A stretch of 32,369 bases of DNA from Streptomyces ipomoeae 91-03 (GCF_000317595.1 NZ_AEJC01000384.1:1-32369); one strand, 5' to 3'. Shown: positions 7,432 through 15,904, numbered from the stretch's first letter. Notes: a model not told the origin generated them from the sequence alone. Made by a program: numbers and translations.

Positions 7432-7594
7432 CCCGGGGGACCCCCCCTACTTCCGGATCAGCTCGCCTCGGCAGCAGCCCAGCACGTCCGCACGAGGAGG
7501 AGTGATTGCCTCGCTCCCCGGTGACCTCGTCGGCAGCCTGGCGAACGGGCGTCGACGATGATCACTGCGGTCCGTCCCCGGTGAAGGAACCGCG

Positions 7595-8149
7595 TCACCG
7601 CACCGTGCTGACCAGAGGCTCCAGCAACTCCAGCGCTTCCTCCCAGCGGAAGCGATCCGCCGCGCCACCGGCCCTCGGCCGGTGCGGTTCGCACGAGCCG
7701 ATCAGGACGCCCATCCCCTGCAGACGGTCCAGGCTCTGCTGATAGGCAGGGTGGGCGGCCTGGGCTGAGTTCAGGTAGGGCAGTGCCACGGTCGGGATGC
7801 CCATGCCGTACGCCTCGCACAGGATGCCCAGGGCGAGGGTGTCTGAGATCCCGGCGGCCCACTTGTTGATCGTGTTGAACGTGGCGGGAGCGACGGCTAT
7901 CGCGTCCGCCGGAGGCAGGGGGCGCGGGTCTCCCGGTGATCGCCAGGCGGAGCGGATCGGGTAGCCGGTCTGTGCCTCGATCGCCTTGGCGTCGATGAAG
8001 CCGAGTCCCTGCGGTGTGGCGATGACGCCGACGTCCCAGTGCGCCTCCTGGGCGGTGGTGATGAGCTTGCCGACGTCACGGGCAACACCTGCCGCGCACA
8101 CGACGACGTACAGGAAGGGCTTCTTGTCCGGAGCGGTCGGCTCGGTCAC
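7595..8149 (-). CDS. HFCD-family flavoprotein (phosphopantothenoylcysteine decarboxylase-like)
   Basis: A 184-aa single-domain flavoprotein of the homo-oligomeric flavin-containing Cys decarboxylase family (CoaC/EpiD/Dfp fold). It has an N-terminal Rossmann-like segment (LYVVVCAAGVARDVGKLI). The family's PASANT-type flavin motif appears as APATFNTINKWAAGISDTLAL (within about 92-114). A substrate-clamp-like stretch, LPYLNSAQAAHPAYQQSLDRL, follows. Such enzymes use FMN to decarboxylate cysteine-like carboxylates or to prenylate flavin; the substrate here cannot be predicted. The GTG start at 8149 overlaps the stop of the XRE-TPR gene, so they form one leftward operon diverging from the biosynthetic genes. 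It is too small to be the bifunctional housekeeping CoaBC. Confidence 0.85.
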   Translation of the reverse strand: MTEPTAPDKKPFLYVVVCAAGVARDVGKLITTAQEAHWDVGVIATPQGLGFIDAKAIEAQTGYPIRSAWRSPGDPRPLPPADAIAVAPATFNTINKWAAGISDTLALGILCEAYGMGIPTVALPYLNSAQAAHPAYQQSLDRLQGMGVLIGSCEPHRPRAGGAADRFRWEEALELLEPLVSTVR

Positions 8150-9417
8150 GCGGGGACTCCCAGTTGGCGGCTGAAGTGGTGCAGTTCCGGCAGGGTACGA
8201 CGGCGGTCGCGGGCGGCCATGTCGGCGACCAGGTTGCGGACGTCGGGACGGCGGATGTCCTGGGCGGCGCAGGTCTCGGCGATGCGCAGGGCCTGGTAGC
8301 CGTCGGCGAGGCGGCCCTGCTGGCTGTAGGCACGAGCCGCCTCCACCCATAGGGCGGCGCGGCGCTCGGGGACCGGGATGTGTCGGCGCATGAGGGGTCG
8401 GGCCGCCTGGAGGGCGAGGCCGGCGTCACCGAAGGCCACCAGGGCGCTCAGCTCGTGCAGGGCGACATTGGTCGGGCTGAAGGTGGCCCAAGCGTCAGGC
8501 CGGTCCAGGGTCACGTACCGGGAGACTTCCTTGGCCTCTGTGAGGAATTCCTTCGTGGCCGCGCGATCACCGCGGCTGCTGGCCGCGGTCACGCCGCGCA
8601 GGAGTAGCAGTCCAACAGCAGCGAGGTACTTCGGAGAGCGCCGGTCGTACGAACCGGTGAGCTGGTCGGCGGTGTGCCTGACCAGAGTGACGGCTTCGGT
8701 GGCGTGCTTCTCGCGCACCAGGACGTGGGCCTGGACACGGACGCTGGAGGCGAGGACCACCGGGTCGCCCGAGCGTTCTGCTTCGGCCATCGCCCGGCCG
8801 ACGGCGAGCCATGCGTTGCCCTGGTCGTGCTGTTTGAGCAGCAGGCTGGTCGCGGTCTGGTACGCCGTGGCCAGGAGCCCGGACACCGTGTCCCTGTCCG
8901 TCGCATCGCCGGCGGCCATCCGCAGGTCGGCGATCAGGTTCGGGAGGGTGCGCTCCAGCTCTGTGTAGTGACAGGTGTGGAAAAGCCTGAGTGCTGATCC
9001 GACGCGTTCGTACAGGACGGCCGTGTCCTGTGGGCCACCGGCGCCCGCAGGGCCGGCGCCGGGCAGGAGGGCCTGGACGAGGGCGGTGTGTGAGGCCGAA
9101 GAACCGGCCGGGGCCGCGAGCGCTGCGATGCTCGCGGCGAGGAAGGTGCGGCGGTGCATGTCGTCAGCTTCTTGATCGGCGGTGGAGACGTCCTGAGCTG
9201 GGGCGAGGCCCAACTCATGAGGCGGGATGTTCAGTTCCTGCGCGACGGCGCGTAGTACGCGGATGTCCTCCGTGCCGCGACCGCTCTCCAGACGGCTCAC
9301 CTTGGACTGGTGATACCCGAGCGCTGCGGCCACGTCATGCTGTGAACGCCGCTGTAACACCCGTGCCCGCCGGATCCGTTCTCCGATCCGTCTCGCTTCC
9401 CCATATGCATCGGCCAT
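8146..9417 (-). CDS. XRE regulator with TPR-like C-terminal domain
   Basis: A 423-aa protein with an N-terminal Cro/CI HTH (about 10-65: GERIRRARVLQRRSQHDVAA, then YHQSKVSRLESGRG). A short HRRTFLAASIAALAAPAG stretch follows that resembles a Tat motif but is internal, as is common in this Streptomyces family. The long alpha-helical region (about 130-420) looks like TPR repeats. Such proteins regulate nearby metabolic or developmental genes, with the TPR part probably sensing a ligand or peptide; the signal is unknown. ATG 9417 is chosen because the HTH starts soon after and GGAGGGAG lies upstream. It is probably the pathway-specific regulator of the divergent operon from 9593. Confidence 0.88.
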   Translation of the reverse strand: MADAYGEARRIGERIRRARVLQRRSQHDVAAALGYHQSKVSRLESGRGTEDIRVLRAVAQELNIPPHELGLAPAQDVSTADQEADDMHRRTFLAASIAALAAPAGSSASHTALVQALLPGAGPAGAGGPQDTAVLYERVGSALRLFHTCHYTELERTLPNLIADLRMAAGDATDRDTVSGLLATAYQTATSLLLKQHDQGNAWLAVGRAMAEAERSGDPVVLASSVRVQAHVLVREKHATEAVTLVRHTADQLTGSYDRRSPKYLAAVGLLLLRGVTAASSRGDRAATKEFLTEAKEVSRYVTLDRPDAWATFSPTNVALHELSALVAFGDAGLALQAARPLMRRHIPVPERRAALWVEAARAYSQQGRLADGYQALRIAETCAAQDIRRPDVRNLVADMAARDRRRTLPELHHFSRQLGVPA

Positions 9418-9440
9418 CTGCCACGGCTCCCTCCGCCGTC

Positions 9441-9515
9441 GCTGATCCTGCCTGCTCAATCGAGCATAGATCAGCCGTAGTTGGCGGTGATGCAGCTCCT
9501 GCATAACTCATGCAG
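9441..9515. promoter_or_regulatory. Divergent control region with nested inverted repeats
   Basis: Two structures are seen. One is a nested palindrome: GCTGATC (9441-9447) pairs with GATCAGC (9469-9475) and encloses TGCTC-AATC-GAGCA (9453-9466). The other is three alternating ATGCAG boxes (9490-9495, inverted 9499-9504, and 9510-9515). They lie between the XRE-TPR gene and the operon starting at 9593 and are candidate operators for that XRE protein. Confidence 0.6.
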
Positions 9516-9592
9516 CGCCCGCGCACGAGCTAACCACTCACGGCGACGGGCTGGTTGCTTGGTGCGGCCCCACCTACACCGGGAGGCCGCTC

Positions 9593-10030
9593 ATGGAAGC
9601 GCACCAGCTCGCTCTTTCCCTGCCCTCGACGCCCGCCGCAGCGAGCGAGGCCCGGCACCAGGCCGTGGACGCGATAGCGGGCTGGGACACGGAGCTGGAC
9701 GCCGAGGTGGTGCACACGGCTGAACTGCTGGTCAGCGAGCTCGTCACCAACGCGGTCCAGTACGCCGGCACCGGATCGGTCTCGCTCACGGTCTGCCTCG
9801 ACGAGGCCGTCCTGCGAGTCGAGGTCTGCGACGCGAGCCCGGTGCTGCCCCAGCCGGCTCTGCCCGCTGCGAACAGCGAGGGCGGCCGTGGCCTGTTCCT
9901 CGTCGCCGCTCTCGCCGACCGGTACCAAGCCGAGCCGACAAAGAACGGCAAGCGCTGCTGGGCCGAGATCGACCTGATCAACAAACCCAGCCAGGAAATC
10001 GCCTGTTTCCTTCCCCTGCAGAGGAGTTGA
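9593..10030 (+). CDS. HATPase_c_2 ATP-binding protein (anti-sigma/RsbW-like)
   Basis: A 145-aa stand-alone GHKL ATPase domain of the HATPase_c_2 type common in Streptomyces. The N-box is ELVTNAVQYA (E49, N53), the G1-like Asp is D80 in VCDASP and the G2 loop is GGRGLFLV (97-104). The family contains anti-sigma-factor kinases, but many members are orphan regulators. It lies between an XRE-TPR regulator and biosynthetic genes, and its stop overlaps the next start, so it probably modulates this cassette. The ATG at 9593 follows GGGAGG. Confidence 0.85.
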   Translation: MEAHQLALSLPSTPAAASEARHQAVDAIAGWDTELDAEVVHTAELLVSELVTNAVQYAGTGSVSLTVCLDEAVLRVEVCDASPVLPQPALPAANSEGGRGLFLVAALADRYQAEPTKNGKRCWAEIDLINKPSQEIACFLPLQRS

Positions 10031-11352
10031 TGATGACGACCACCCACGCCCCCGGCGTGGCCGCCGAGGTGATCGCCGTATGCCCAGGGCCGCCCCTCGC
10101 CGGCTTCGTGAGCGTCGACGGCTCCAAGAACGCCGCTCTGCCACTCCTGGCGGCCACGGCTGCCCTCGGCCGCCCAGTTCGGCTGAGCAACGTCCCGGAC
10201 AGCACGGACGTCCAGATCATGCTCGCTCTGCTGCAACAGGCAGGCTGGCATGTCACGCAGCCCGTCGGCGAACCGACCACCTATGTGATCCTGCCGACGA
10301 AGGCATCTCGGGGACTGCCCGATCTGGCGCAGGCAGCCCACATCCGCGCCTCGTACTACCTCGTCCCCGCCCTGCTCGCGCGGTACGGCCAGGCGCGGCT
10401 GCCCTGGCCGGGCGGCTGCCGGATCGGTGCGCGCGGGATGGAGCTGCACTTCAAGGTGTACGAGGCGTTCGGCGACCGGAGCCTCCAGGACAGCTCCGGA
10501 TACGGCATCGAGGCCCACGCCTCACACACCGGCACCGTCTCCATCGCACTGCCCTTCCGCTCTCGGGGGGCGACCGTGGCCGCGACACTGCGCGCTCTCA
10601 CGACCGACCGCTCCTTACGGCTGGGTCAGCCAAACCTCTCACCCGAAGTCCTGAGCGTGCTCGACGCCCTGAGTTCCGTGGGCTGGGAGACGCGCGCCAG
10701 CGAGCATGTACTCACTCTCTCACCGCCCGCCTCGCCGCCGACTGCCCCCGCTGCCTGGGCAGTGCCCGGAGACAAGATCGAGGCAGCCACGCTGGCCTGC
10801 GCGATCGCCGCGACGCGCGGTACTGCCCGTATCGACGGTGTGCAGGGCAAGGACGTAGGCCCGTTCGTGGCTGCCCTTCATCAGCTCGGCATCCCCGCAG
10901 ACGCGGAGCCGGATGGCCTTACCGTCCGCGCCCAGGAGGCAGCCCCCACTGGCCGTCCCCTGCGGGCCATCGCCTCCCTGAGCCCGGCCGGCCTGGACGC
11001 CGACTTCGAACCACCGCTCATGGCACTCGCCCTCGGACTGCCCGGCACGCACCTGTTCGCCGACGCCATCAATCCCGGCCGCCACGGCAACCTGCTGCCG
11101 CAACTGTCCCGCCTGGGCGCCGAGATCGAGGAGATCTCCCCCACCGAATGCCGCCTGACCGGGCCCCAGCAGCTGACGGGCGCGGGCGTCGAAGCCACTG
11201 ACATCCGCACCGGGTCCGCCCTCATGATCACCGGCCTCACCGCCCGAGGCGTCACCACCATCGGCGGCCTCGACCAGCTGCGCCGCGGCCACGCCGACCT
11301 GTCCGGCAAACTGCGCACCCTGGGTGCCGACATCTGCGAGGTCACCCCATGA
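10030..11352 (+). CDS. MurA-like enolpyruvyl transferase
   Basis: A 440-aa EPSP-synthase-fold protein resembling UDP-GlcNAc 1-carboxyvinyltransferase. Aligned by memory with E. coli MurA, the key residues are conserved: K33-N34 in GSKNAALP (K22-N23), the PEP-adduct cysteine C130 in PGGCRIGARG (C115), D325 in LDADFEP (D305) and R393 in DIRTGSA (R397). It is therefore likely active in moving enolpyruvate from PEP to a hydroxyl. Its regulator and partners (phosphoesterase, dCTP-deaminase fold pair, glycosyltransferase) do not fit peptidoglycan synthesis. A secondary-metabolic role is possible, like the UMP enolpyruvyl transferases of nikkomycin/polyoxin pathways (NikO/PolA). ATG 10030 overlaps the previous stop; ATG 10033 is equally plausible. 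Confidence 0.88.
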   Translation: MMTTTHAPGVAAEVIAVCPGPPLAGFVSVDGSKNAALPLLAATAALGRPVRLSNVPDSTDVQIMLALLQQAGWHVTQPVGEPTTYVILPTKASRGLPDLAQAAHIRASYYLVPALLARYGQARLPWPGGCRIGARGMELHFKVYEAFGDRSLQDSSGYGIEAHASHTGTVSIALPFRSRGATVAATLRALTTDRSLRLGQPNLSPEVLSVLDALSSVGWETRASEHVLTLSPPASPPTAPAAWAVPGDKIEAATLACAIAATRGTARIDGVQGKDVGPFVAALHQLGIPADAEPDGLTVRAQEAAPTGRPLRAIASLSPAGLDADFEPPLMALALGLPGTHLFADAINPGRHGNLLPQLSRLGAEIEEISPTECRLTGPQQLTGAGVEATDIRTGSALMITGLTARGVTTIGGLDQLRRGHADLSGKLRTLGADICEVTP

Positions 11353-12584
11353 CCACAGACGGCAGGAACCTGCGCCAAATCGTTGCCACGACGGACGTCC
11401 ACTCCGCCTTCGACAAAGCCGCACCGTTCCTGACCCACCTCCACGCGCTGCGCCCGACCTCGCTCATCGTGGACTGCGGCGACTTCTTCGAAGGCAGCGG
11501 CTACTACCGCCTCGCTCGCGGCACCATCGAGCGGGAGATCCTGCTCAAGTTGTACGACGTGCTGGCCCCCGGCAACCACGGCTGGGGTCACCACTTCGAG
11601 CCGGACCTTCACCGGCGCACTGTCTGTGTCAACGCCGTCGATGCCAACACCGGCGACGCACTCTTCCGCCGCTTGTACATCGCGGACATCGCTGGACGTC
11701 GCGTCGGCGTAACCGCTGTGATCGGTCGGCAAGCCTTCCACTCGATCCCGGCCGCCCAGCGAGCCGGCCACTGCGTCACTGATCCCGTCCAGGCCCTACG
11801 CGAGCTGATGCTCGCTCACCACCACGAGGTGGACAGCTGGGTCCTGCTCAGCCACTCCGGCTTCGACGTGGACCGGAAACTGGCGGCAGCCTGTCCCTTC
11901 CTCGACGTGGTCCTCGCCGGGCACTGCCACAGCGATCAGTACGGGCCGGTCCGGGTCGACGACACCCTGGTCGTCAAGGGCCGGGAACTCGCCGACGGCT
12001 ATGCCATCGCCACGCCCGTGGGCAGGGGATGGGGTGCGGGCACCACGTCCTTCCCGGATCGGGCCCCGAACGTCGTTCCCACGGAGCTTGCGGGCCTGCG
12101 CTCACGCATCGAGGACGTCAAGCAGCAGCTGGCCGGCGTCCTCGGCCCGGTCTTACCGGCCTACCGCCACCAGTCCCTCGACCGGCGCAGCCTGCTCGTG
12201 GACCTCACCGCCCGCCTGCGTACGGCACTCGGATCAGACGCGGTCATCCTCAACGAGACGGCACTACGCGCCGTACCACTCGGCGACACCCTCACCCAGG
12301 GCGACCTGCTCTCCATCGAGCCGTTCGCCAACCAGCTGGTGCACGCCCACGTACCTGAGCCGGCACGCAGGGACCTCACTGACTGGCTGTCACATCTGAC
12401 CACCCAGACCGGCCCGCTCGTCACCGCCCCCGATCCCTTGCCGGACACCATCACCACCGTGCTGACCACCGGCTACCTCGCCGACACCTACCTCGGCGAG
12501 CGCACGCACGAGGCCGGCCTGCGTCTGGACCAGGCCGTCCAGCACATACTCACCGCTCCCGACACCGCGGAAGGAGGCAGGTAA
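11349..12584 (+). CDS. 5'-nucleotidase-like metallophosphoesterase
   Basis: A 411-aa protein of the UshA/5'-nucleotidase type. The calcineurin-like metal motifs are in order: TTDVH (D16, H18), CGDFFEG (D45), GNHGW (N76, H77), LLSHSG and AGHCHSD. The C-terminal half resembles the 5'-nucleotidase C-terminal domain, with NETALRAVPLGDTLTQGDLL and the hallmark EPFANQLV. Secreted homologues have signal peptides; this one has none, so it should act in the cytoplasm. It would dephosphorylate a nucleotide or sugar-nucleotide intermediate, consistent with an enolpyruvyl-nucleotide pathway. The start overlaps the preceding stop (ATGA) and the stop overlaps the next ATG (TAATG). Confidence 0.88.
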   Translation: MTTDGRNLRQIVATTDVHSAFDKAAPFLTHLHALRPTSLIVDCGDFFEGSGYYRLARGTIEREILLKLYDVLAPGNHGWGHHFEPDLHRRTVCVNAVDANTGDALFRRLYIADIAGRRVGVTAVIGRQAFHSIPAAQRAGHCVTDPVQALRELMLAHHHEVDSWVLLSHSGFDVDRKLAAACPFLDVVLAGHCHSDQYGPVRVDDTLVVKGRELADGYAIATPVGRGWGAGTTSFPDRAPNVVPTELAGLRSRIEDVKQQLAGVLGPVLPAYRHQSLDRRSLLVDLTARLRTALGSDAVILNETALRAVPLGDTLTQGDLLSIEPFANQLVHAHVPEPARRDLTDWLSHLTTQTGPLVTAPDPLPDTITTVLTTGYLADTYLGERTHEAGLRLDQAVQHILTAPDTAEGGR

Positions 12585-13123
12585 TGATCCTCACCGGCCC
12601 GGAGATCACCGCTGCCGCTCACGACGGCCGCCTCCGCATCACCCCGTTCGCCGCCGACCAGGTCAACCCCAACAGCTACAACGTGCGTCTGGGCCCCACC
12701 CTGATCAAGTACACGAGCCCGGTCCTGGACGCCCACCGGCCCAACCCCACCCGCGAAACCACCATCGGCCCGGACGGGCACGTCCTCCAGCCAGGCGAGC
12801 TCTACCTCGGCCACACCCTCGAAGAGGTCGGCTCCAACACCTTCGTGCCGCTGCTGTTCGGCCGCTCCTCCGTCGGACGCCTCGGCCTGTTCGTCGAGAT
12901 CACCGCCCCCATCGGCGACATCGGCTTCCACGGCCAGTGGACGCTCATGCTCACCCCGATCCGGCCGCTGCGGGTGTACGCCGGCATGAAGATCGGGCAG
13001 ATCATGTTCTTCGTCTCCACCGGTGCCGTGGACCTCTACCGCGGCAAGTACCAGGCCGCCACAGGACCGCAACCCTCCGCCTACTGGCAAGACCTCGCCC
13101 GACTCCACGTGGTGGAATCGTGA
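12584..13123 (+). CDS. dCTP-deaminase-fold protein A (lacks catalytic Glu)
   Basis: A 179-aa protein of the dCTP deaminase/dUTPase superfamily. A gapless match to E. coli Dcd over its core shows GRSSVGRLGL for GRSSLARLGL, so R110, S111, S112 and R115 are kept, and D128 too. The catalytic base E138 is replaced by Met (GQWTLML against GCIVLEF) and H121 by Glu. As a lone homotrimer it should not deaminate dCTP. The next gene encodes a paralogue with the opposite losses, so the two probably assemble together. A nucleotide-binding or structural role is also possible. The ATG shares one base with the previous stop and has GGAGG upstream. Confidence 0.88.
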   Translation: MILTGPEITAAAHDGRLRITPFAADQVNPNSYNVRLGPTLIKYTSPVLDAHRPNPTRETTIGPDGHVLQPGELYLGHTLEEVGSNTFVPLLFGRSSVGRLGLFVEITAPIGDIGFHGQWTLMLTPIRPLRVYAGMKIGQIMFFVSTGAVDLYRGKYQAATGPQPSAYWQDLARLHVVES

Positions 13124-13656
13124 TCCTCACCGGCCCCGCCATCGCCGCCGCCGTCCAGGCCGGCGAGATCACCATCGACCCGTACGAGCCCAGCCGCGTC
13201 TCCCCCAACACCTACGACTGGCGGCTCGGCGACACGATCCGCGTCTGCGACGGCGACCTCGACGCCGCAACCCCCACCCCCTTCACCGAGCAGCCCATCC
13301 CCGACACCGGCCTGGTGCTGCGCCCTGGCCTGCTCTACCTCGGCATCACGCTGGAGCAAACCGGTTCGGAGACGTACGCCCAGCTGCTGAACGGCGACCG
13401 CACCACCGGCTCCCTGGGCATTTGGGTTCACGTGTCGGCTCCGCTCGGACACCAGGGCCATGCGATCCGCTGGACGCTGGAGATCCGCGCCGCCCGACCG
13501 GTGCGCGTGTATCCGGGCATGACCTTCGGCAAGCTCGTCTTCCTCACGACCTGCGGCGCCCCGGCCAGCTACCAGCAGCAGCACGCCAAGTACGCGTCCA
13601 CAGAGGGCATCGACATCTCGCGCCTCTACGAGGAGATCGACGGAGGAGTGCGGTGA
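13120..13656 (+). CDS. dCTP-deaminase-fold protein B (keeps Glu, lacks RSSxxR)
   Basis: A 178-aa paralogue of the preceding protein: both begin MILTGP and share IRWTLE/GQWTLM, PVRVYPGM/PLRVYAGM and the same length. In the Dcd alignment the catalytic E138 is present (RWTLEI), as are H121 and A124 (WVHVSAP). The phosphate-binding motif RSSxxR is changed to DRTTGS (R110D, S111R, S112T, R115S). Active sites in this trimeric fold lie at subunit interfaces, so A could supply the RSSxxR side and B the Glu side. The substrate may not be a triphosphate. The GTG start overlaps the stop of gene A (GTGA). Confidence 0.88.
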   Translation: MILTGPAIAAAVQAGEITIDPYEPSRVSPNTYDWRLGDTIRVCDGDLDAATPTPFTEQPIPDTGLVLRPGLLYLGITLEQTGSETYAQLLNGDRTTGSLGIWVHVSAPLGHQGHAIRWTLEIRAARPVRVYPGMTFGKLVFLTTCGAPASYQQQHAKYASTEGIDISRLYEEIDGGVR

Positions 13657-14768
13657 ACGCCCGCTCGCTCACCGGCCCGGTGGCCGCAACCTTCCTGGAC
13701 CTGCCCGCTGGAAACCCCGGGGGCAGCGTCGAGCTCTTCCTCGATCTGTACACCGGCGAGCAGCCCCTCATCCCGGCCCACGCATTCATGCTCACCCCAC
13801 CCGGCTCCCGGCATCGGCTCCCGTCCGGGCTCGATCTGCTGCCCGTCGCCGGCAAGTGCCTCGAAGGCTCCGCGTTCGCTCGCTACGTCCAAGCACTGCG
13901 CAGGGCCCTCGCTGCAGCGGTCGACCCCGCACAGATCGACGTCCTCCACTTGCAGCACCTCGCGTTCGGCGCCACCCCAGCCCTCATCCGCGCCCTGCCC
14001 ACACACCCCCGGATCGCCCTCGTTCACGGCACGGACCTGCTCTTCGCCGAAAGGCACCGAGACCAGCTTCAGGTGCTGCGCGAGACGGCGAGGGCTGCCG
14101 ATGCCATCGTGGTCCCCACCCACGCGATGGCCGACCACCTCCTCAAGCTCGCCCCACAGACCGAACGCCGCAAGATCACCCACATCCCCTGGGGCGTCCC
14201 CGACCACCTGCTCACCGACCCGCCCGCCCGGCCTGCACGCGCCACCACCAGCCACCTGCGGCTTCTCTACGCAGGACGCCTGACCGCCGAAAAGGGTAGC
14301 GAGGCCCTGATCAGGAGTCTGGCTCCCGTGCCCGGTGTCGAGCTGAGCGTCGCGGCGCCCAGAGCCCAGTTCCACGCACTGGCCCCGCTGCTGCAACGAG
14401 CCGGCGTACGAGCCCGCTACCTCGGCTGGCTCCGACGCCCACAGCTGTGGAAAGCCTTCACCGAACACGACGTGCTGGTCATGCCGTCCACCACCCTGGA
14501 GGCTATGGGCCTGGTCGCGTTGGAGGCCCAAGCCTGCGGACTCCCCGTCCTCTACCAGTCCGTACCCGGCCTCAGCGAAGCGCTCGCCGCATCCGGCTTG
14601 GCCACCGATTTCACTCACTCTGCGGCGCTGGCGCGTGACCTCAACCGGCTGCGCACCTGCCCTGGTCTGCTGGCCGCTCTGCGGCAGGCGGGGTATACGA
14701 ACGCAGCACGCTATCCCCTCTCGGCTACCGCACGGTCATTGACCGACCTTGGTCGCCAGCTCACTTGA
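13653..14768 (+). CDS. GT4-type glycosyltransferase (GT-B fold)
   Basis: A 371-aa glycosyltransferase. The N-terminal acceptor-side domain contains PAGNPGGSVELFLDLY and IALVHGTDLLFAERH. The C-terminal donor domain has LLYAGRLTAEKG and MPSTTLEAMGLVALEAQACG, the GT4 E-x7-E signature that binds the sugar nucleotide. No membrane segment is visible. It is the last member of the overlapping run (GTGA overlap with the previous gene) and is expected to glycosylate the product made by the upstream enzymes. Donor and acceptor are unknown. Confidence 0.88.
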   Translation: MNARSLTGPVAATFLDLPAGNPGGSVELFLDLYTGEQPLIPAHAFMLTPPGSRHRLPSGLDLLPVAGKCLEGSAFARYVQALRRALAAAVDPAQIDVLHLQHLAFGATPALIRALPTHPRIALVHGTDLLFAERHRDQLQVLRETARAADAIVVPTHAMADHLLKLAPQTERRKITHIPWGVPDHLLTDPPARPARATTSHLRLLYAGRLTAEKGSEALIRSLAPVPGVELSVAAPRAQFHALAPLLQRAGVRARYLGWLRRPQLWKAFTEHDVLVMPSTTLEAMGLVALEAQACGLPVLYQSVPGLSEALAASGLATDFTHSAALARDLNRLRTCPGLLAALRQAGYTNAARYPLSATARSLTDLGRQLT

Positions 14769-14860
14769 ACTGCTTCCGATGGCCTGACACGTCACTACCC
14801 GAACCGCTCCACCAACGTCACTACGCTGACCGACGGGATACCCCGGCGAAGAGGGAGACC

Positions 14861-15904
14861 ATGACGTACGACCGCGACCGCATCGAAGCCCTGCTCGACG
14901 AGGGAGTCCGCGACAAGGTGTACCCGGGCGCCGTGTGGGCCGTCGGCGACGCCACCGGCATCCTCGCTCAGGGCGCCACCGGCGTCCTCGACCCCGACGA
15001 GCCGGACGTGCCGATGCGCACCGACACCGTGTTCGACGCCGCAAGCCTCACCAAGATCCTCGCCGTCTGGTCCTCCATCGGTGCCCTACGGGACGACGGC
15101 ACCCTCGACCTCGACCAGCCGCTCGGCGGCTTCTGGCAGCAGGTCACCGGGCACCCACTCGGAGCCGTCACCGCCCGGCAGCTGCTGACGCACACCGCCG
15201 GCGTCCCACTGCGAGCCCAGCTGGAGAGCCTCTACGGCACCAACCCGGACGACATCCGCCGCGGCGTACTGCACGAGCCACTCCACCGGTCACCCGGCGA
15301 AGCCGTCGAGTACACCGACCGCGCCGCCCTCATCCTCGGCTACCTCGCCGAACACCTCTCCGGCCAGCCGTTGGACCAACTGGCCACCGCCCGCACCTGG
15401 CACCCACTCGGCATGACCTCCACCCGCTTCGGCCCCCTGCCCGCCGAAATCGCCGCCCGCTGCGCACCGACCGAACGCGACCAGGACACCGACACCCACC
15501 TGAAGGGAACGGCCCACGACTTCTCCGCACGCCTCCTGGGCGGTGTCTGCGGTATCGCAGGCGTCTTCACCGTCCTGGACGACCTCGCCGCCTTGCTTCG
15601 CTACATGCTTGACGGCTCCACGTCCAACACCAGCGCAGGCTTCACGTCCGAGTGGACCGCGTGCTCCCTGACCATTCAGACCGGCGGACTCCAGCCGGCC
15701 CGTGGACTGTTCTGGCACCCCGCCCCTTACACGTCCGTGGAAGAGGATGTGTGGGTCCACTACGGCTTCACCGGCACAGGGGTGTGGATCTCGCCCGCCA
15801 AGGCCCGGTGGGCGGTACTCCTGACGAACAAGCTCTACTACACCCGCGACCGCGCGCCACTGACCGATGTCCGCAACGCATTCCGCGCACTCGCCTTCAG
15901 GTAA
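14861..15904 (+). CDS. Serine beta-lactamase-fold hydrolase (class C/esterase type)
   Basis: A 347-aa beta-lactamase-family (PF00144-like) protein. The nucleophile motif is SLTK (S62, K65), the second motif YTD lies near residue 147 and the third is HYGFTGTG near 302. LLTHTAGVP is the usual family block. There is no signal peptide, so a cytoplasmic esterase, amidase or transesterase is more likely than a resistance enzyme. The start ATG 14861 follows GAGGGAG. A 92-nt gap separates it from the glycosyltransferase, so it may have its own promoter. Same strand and closeness suggest it belongs to the cassette, for example for release or acyl transfer of the product. Confidence 0.85.
   Translation: MTYDRDRIEALLDEGVRDKVYPGAVWAVGDATGILAQGATGVLDPDEPDVPMRTDTVFDAASLTKILAVWSSIGALRDDGTLDLDQPLGGFWQQVTGHPLGAVTARQLLTHTAGVPLRAQLESLYGTNPDDIRRGVLHEPLHRSPGEAVEYTDRAALILGYLAEHLSGQPLDQLATARTWHPLGMTSTRFGPLPAEIAARCAPTERDQDTDTHLKGTAHDFSARLLGGVCGIAGVFTVLDDLAALLRYMLDGSTSNTSAGFTSEWTACSLTIQTGGLQPARGLFWHPAPYTSVEEDVWVHYGFTGTGVWISPAKARWAVLLTNKLYYTRDRAPLTDVRNAFRALAFR

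Noticed and set aside
10030..11352. Second housekeeping murA
   Set aside because: Catalytic residues fit MurA, but the overlapping operon with nucleotidase, deaminase-fold and glycosyltransferase genes and the local regulators argue for a dedicated pathway; phylogeny would decide.
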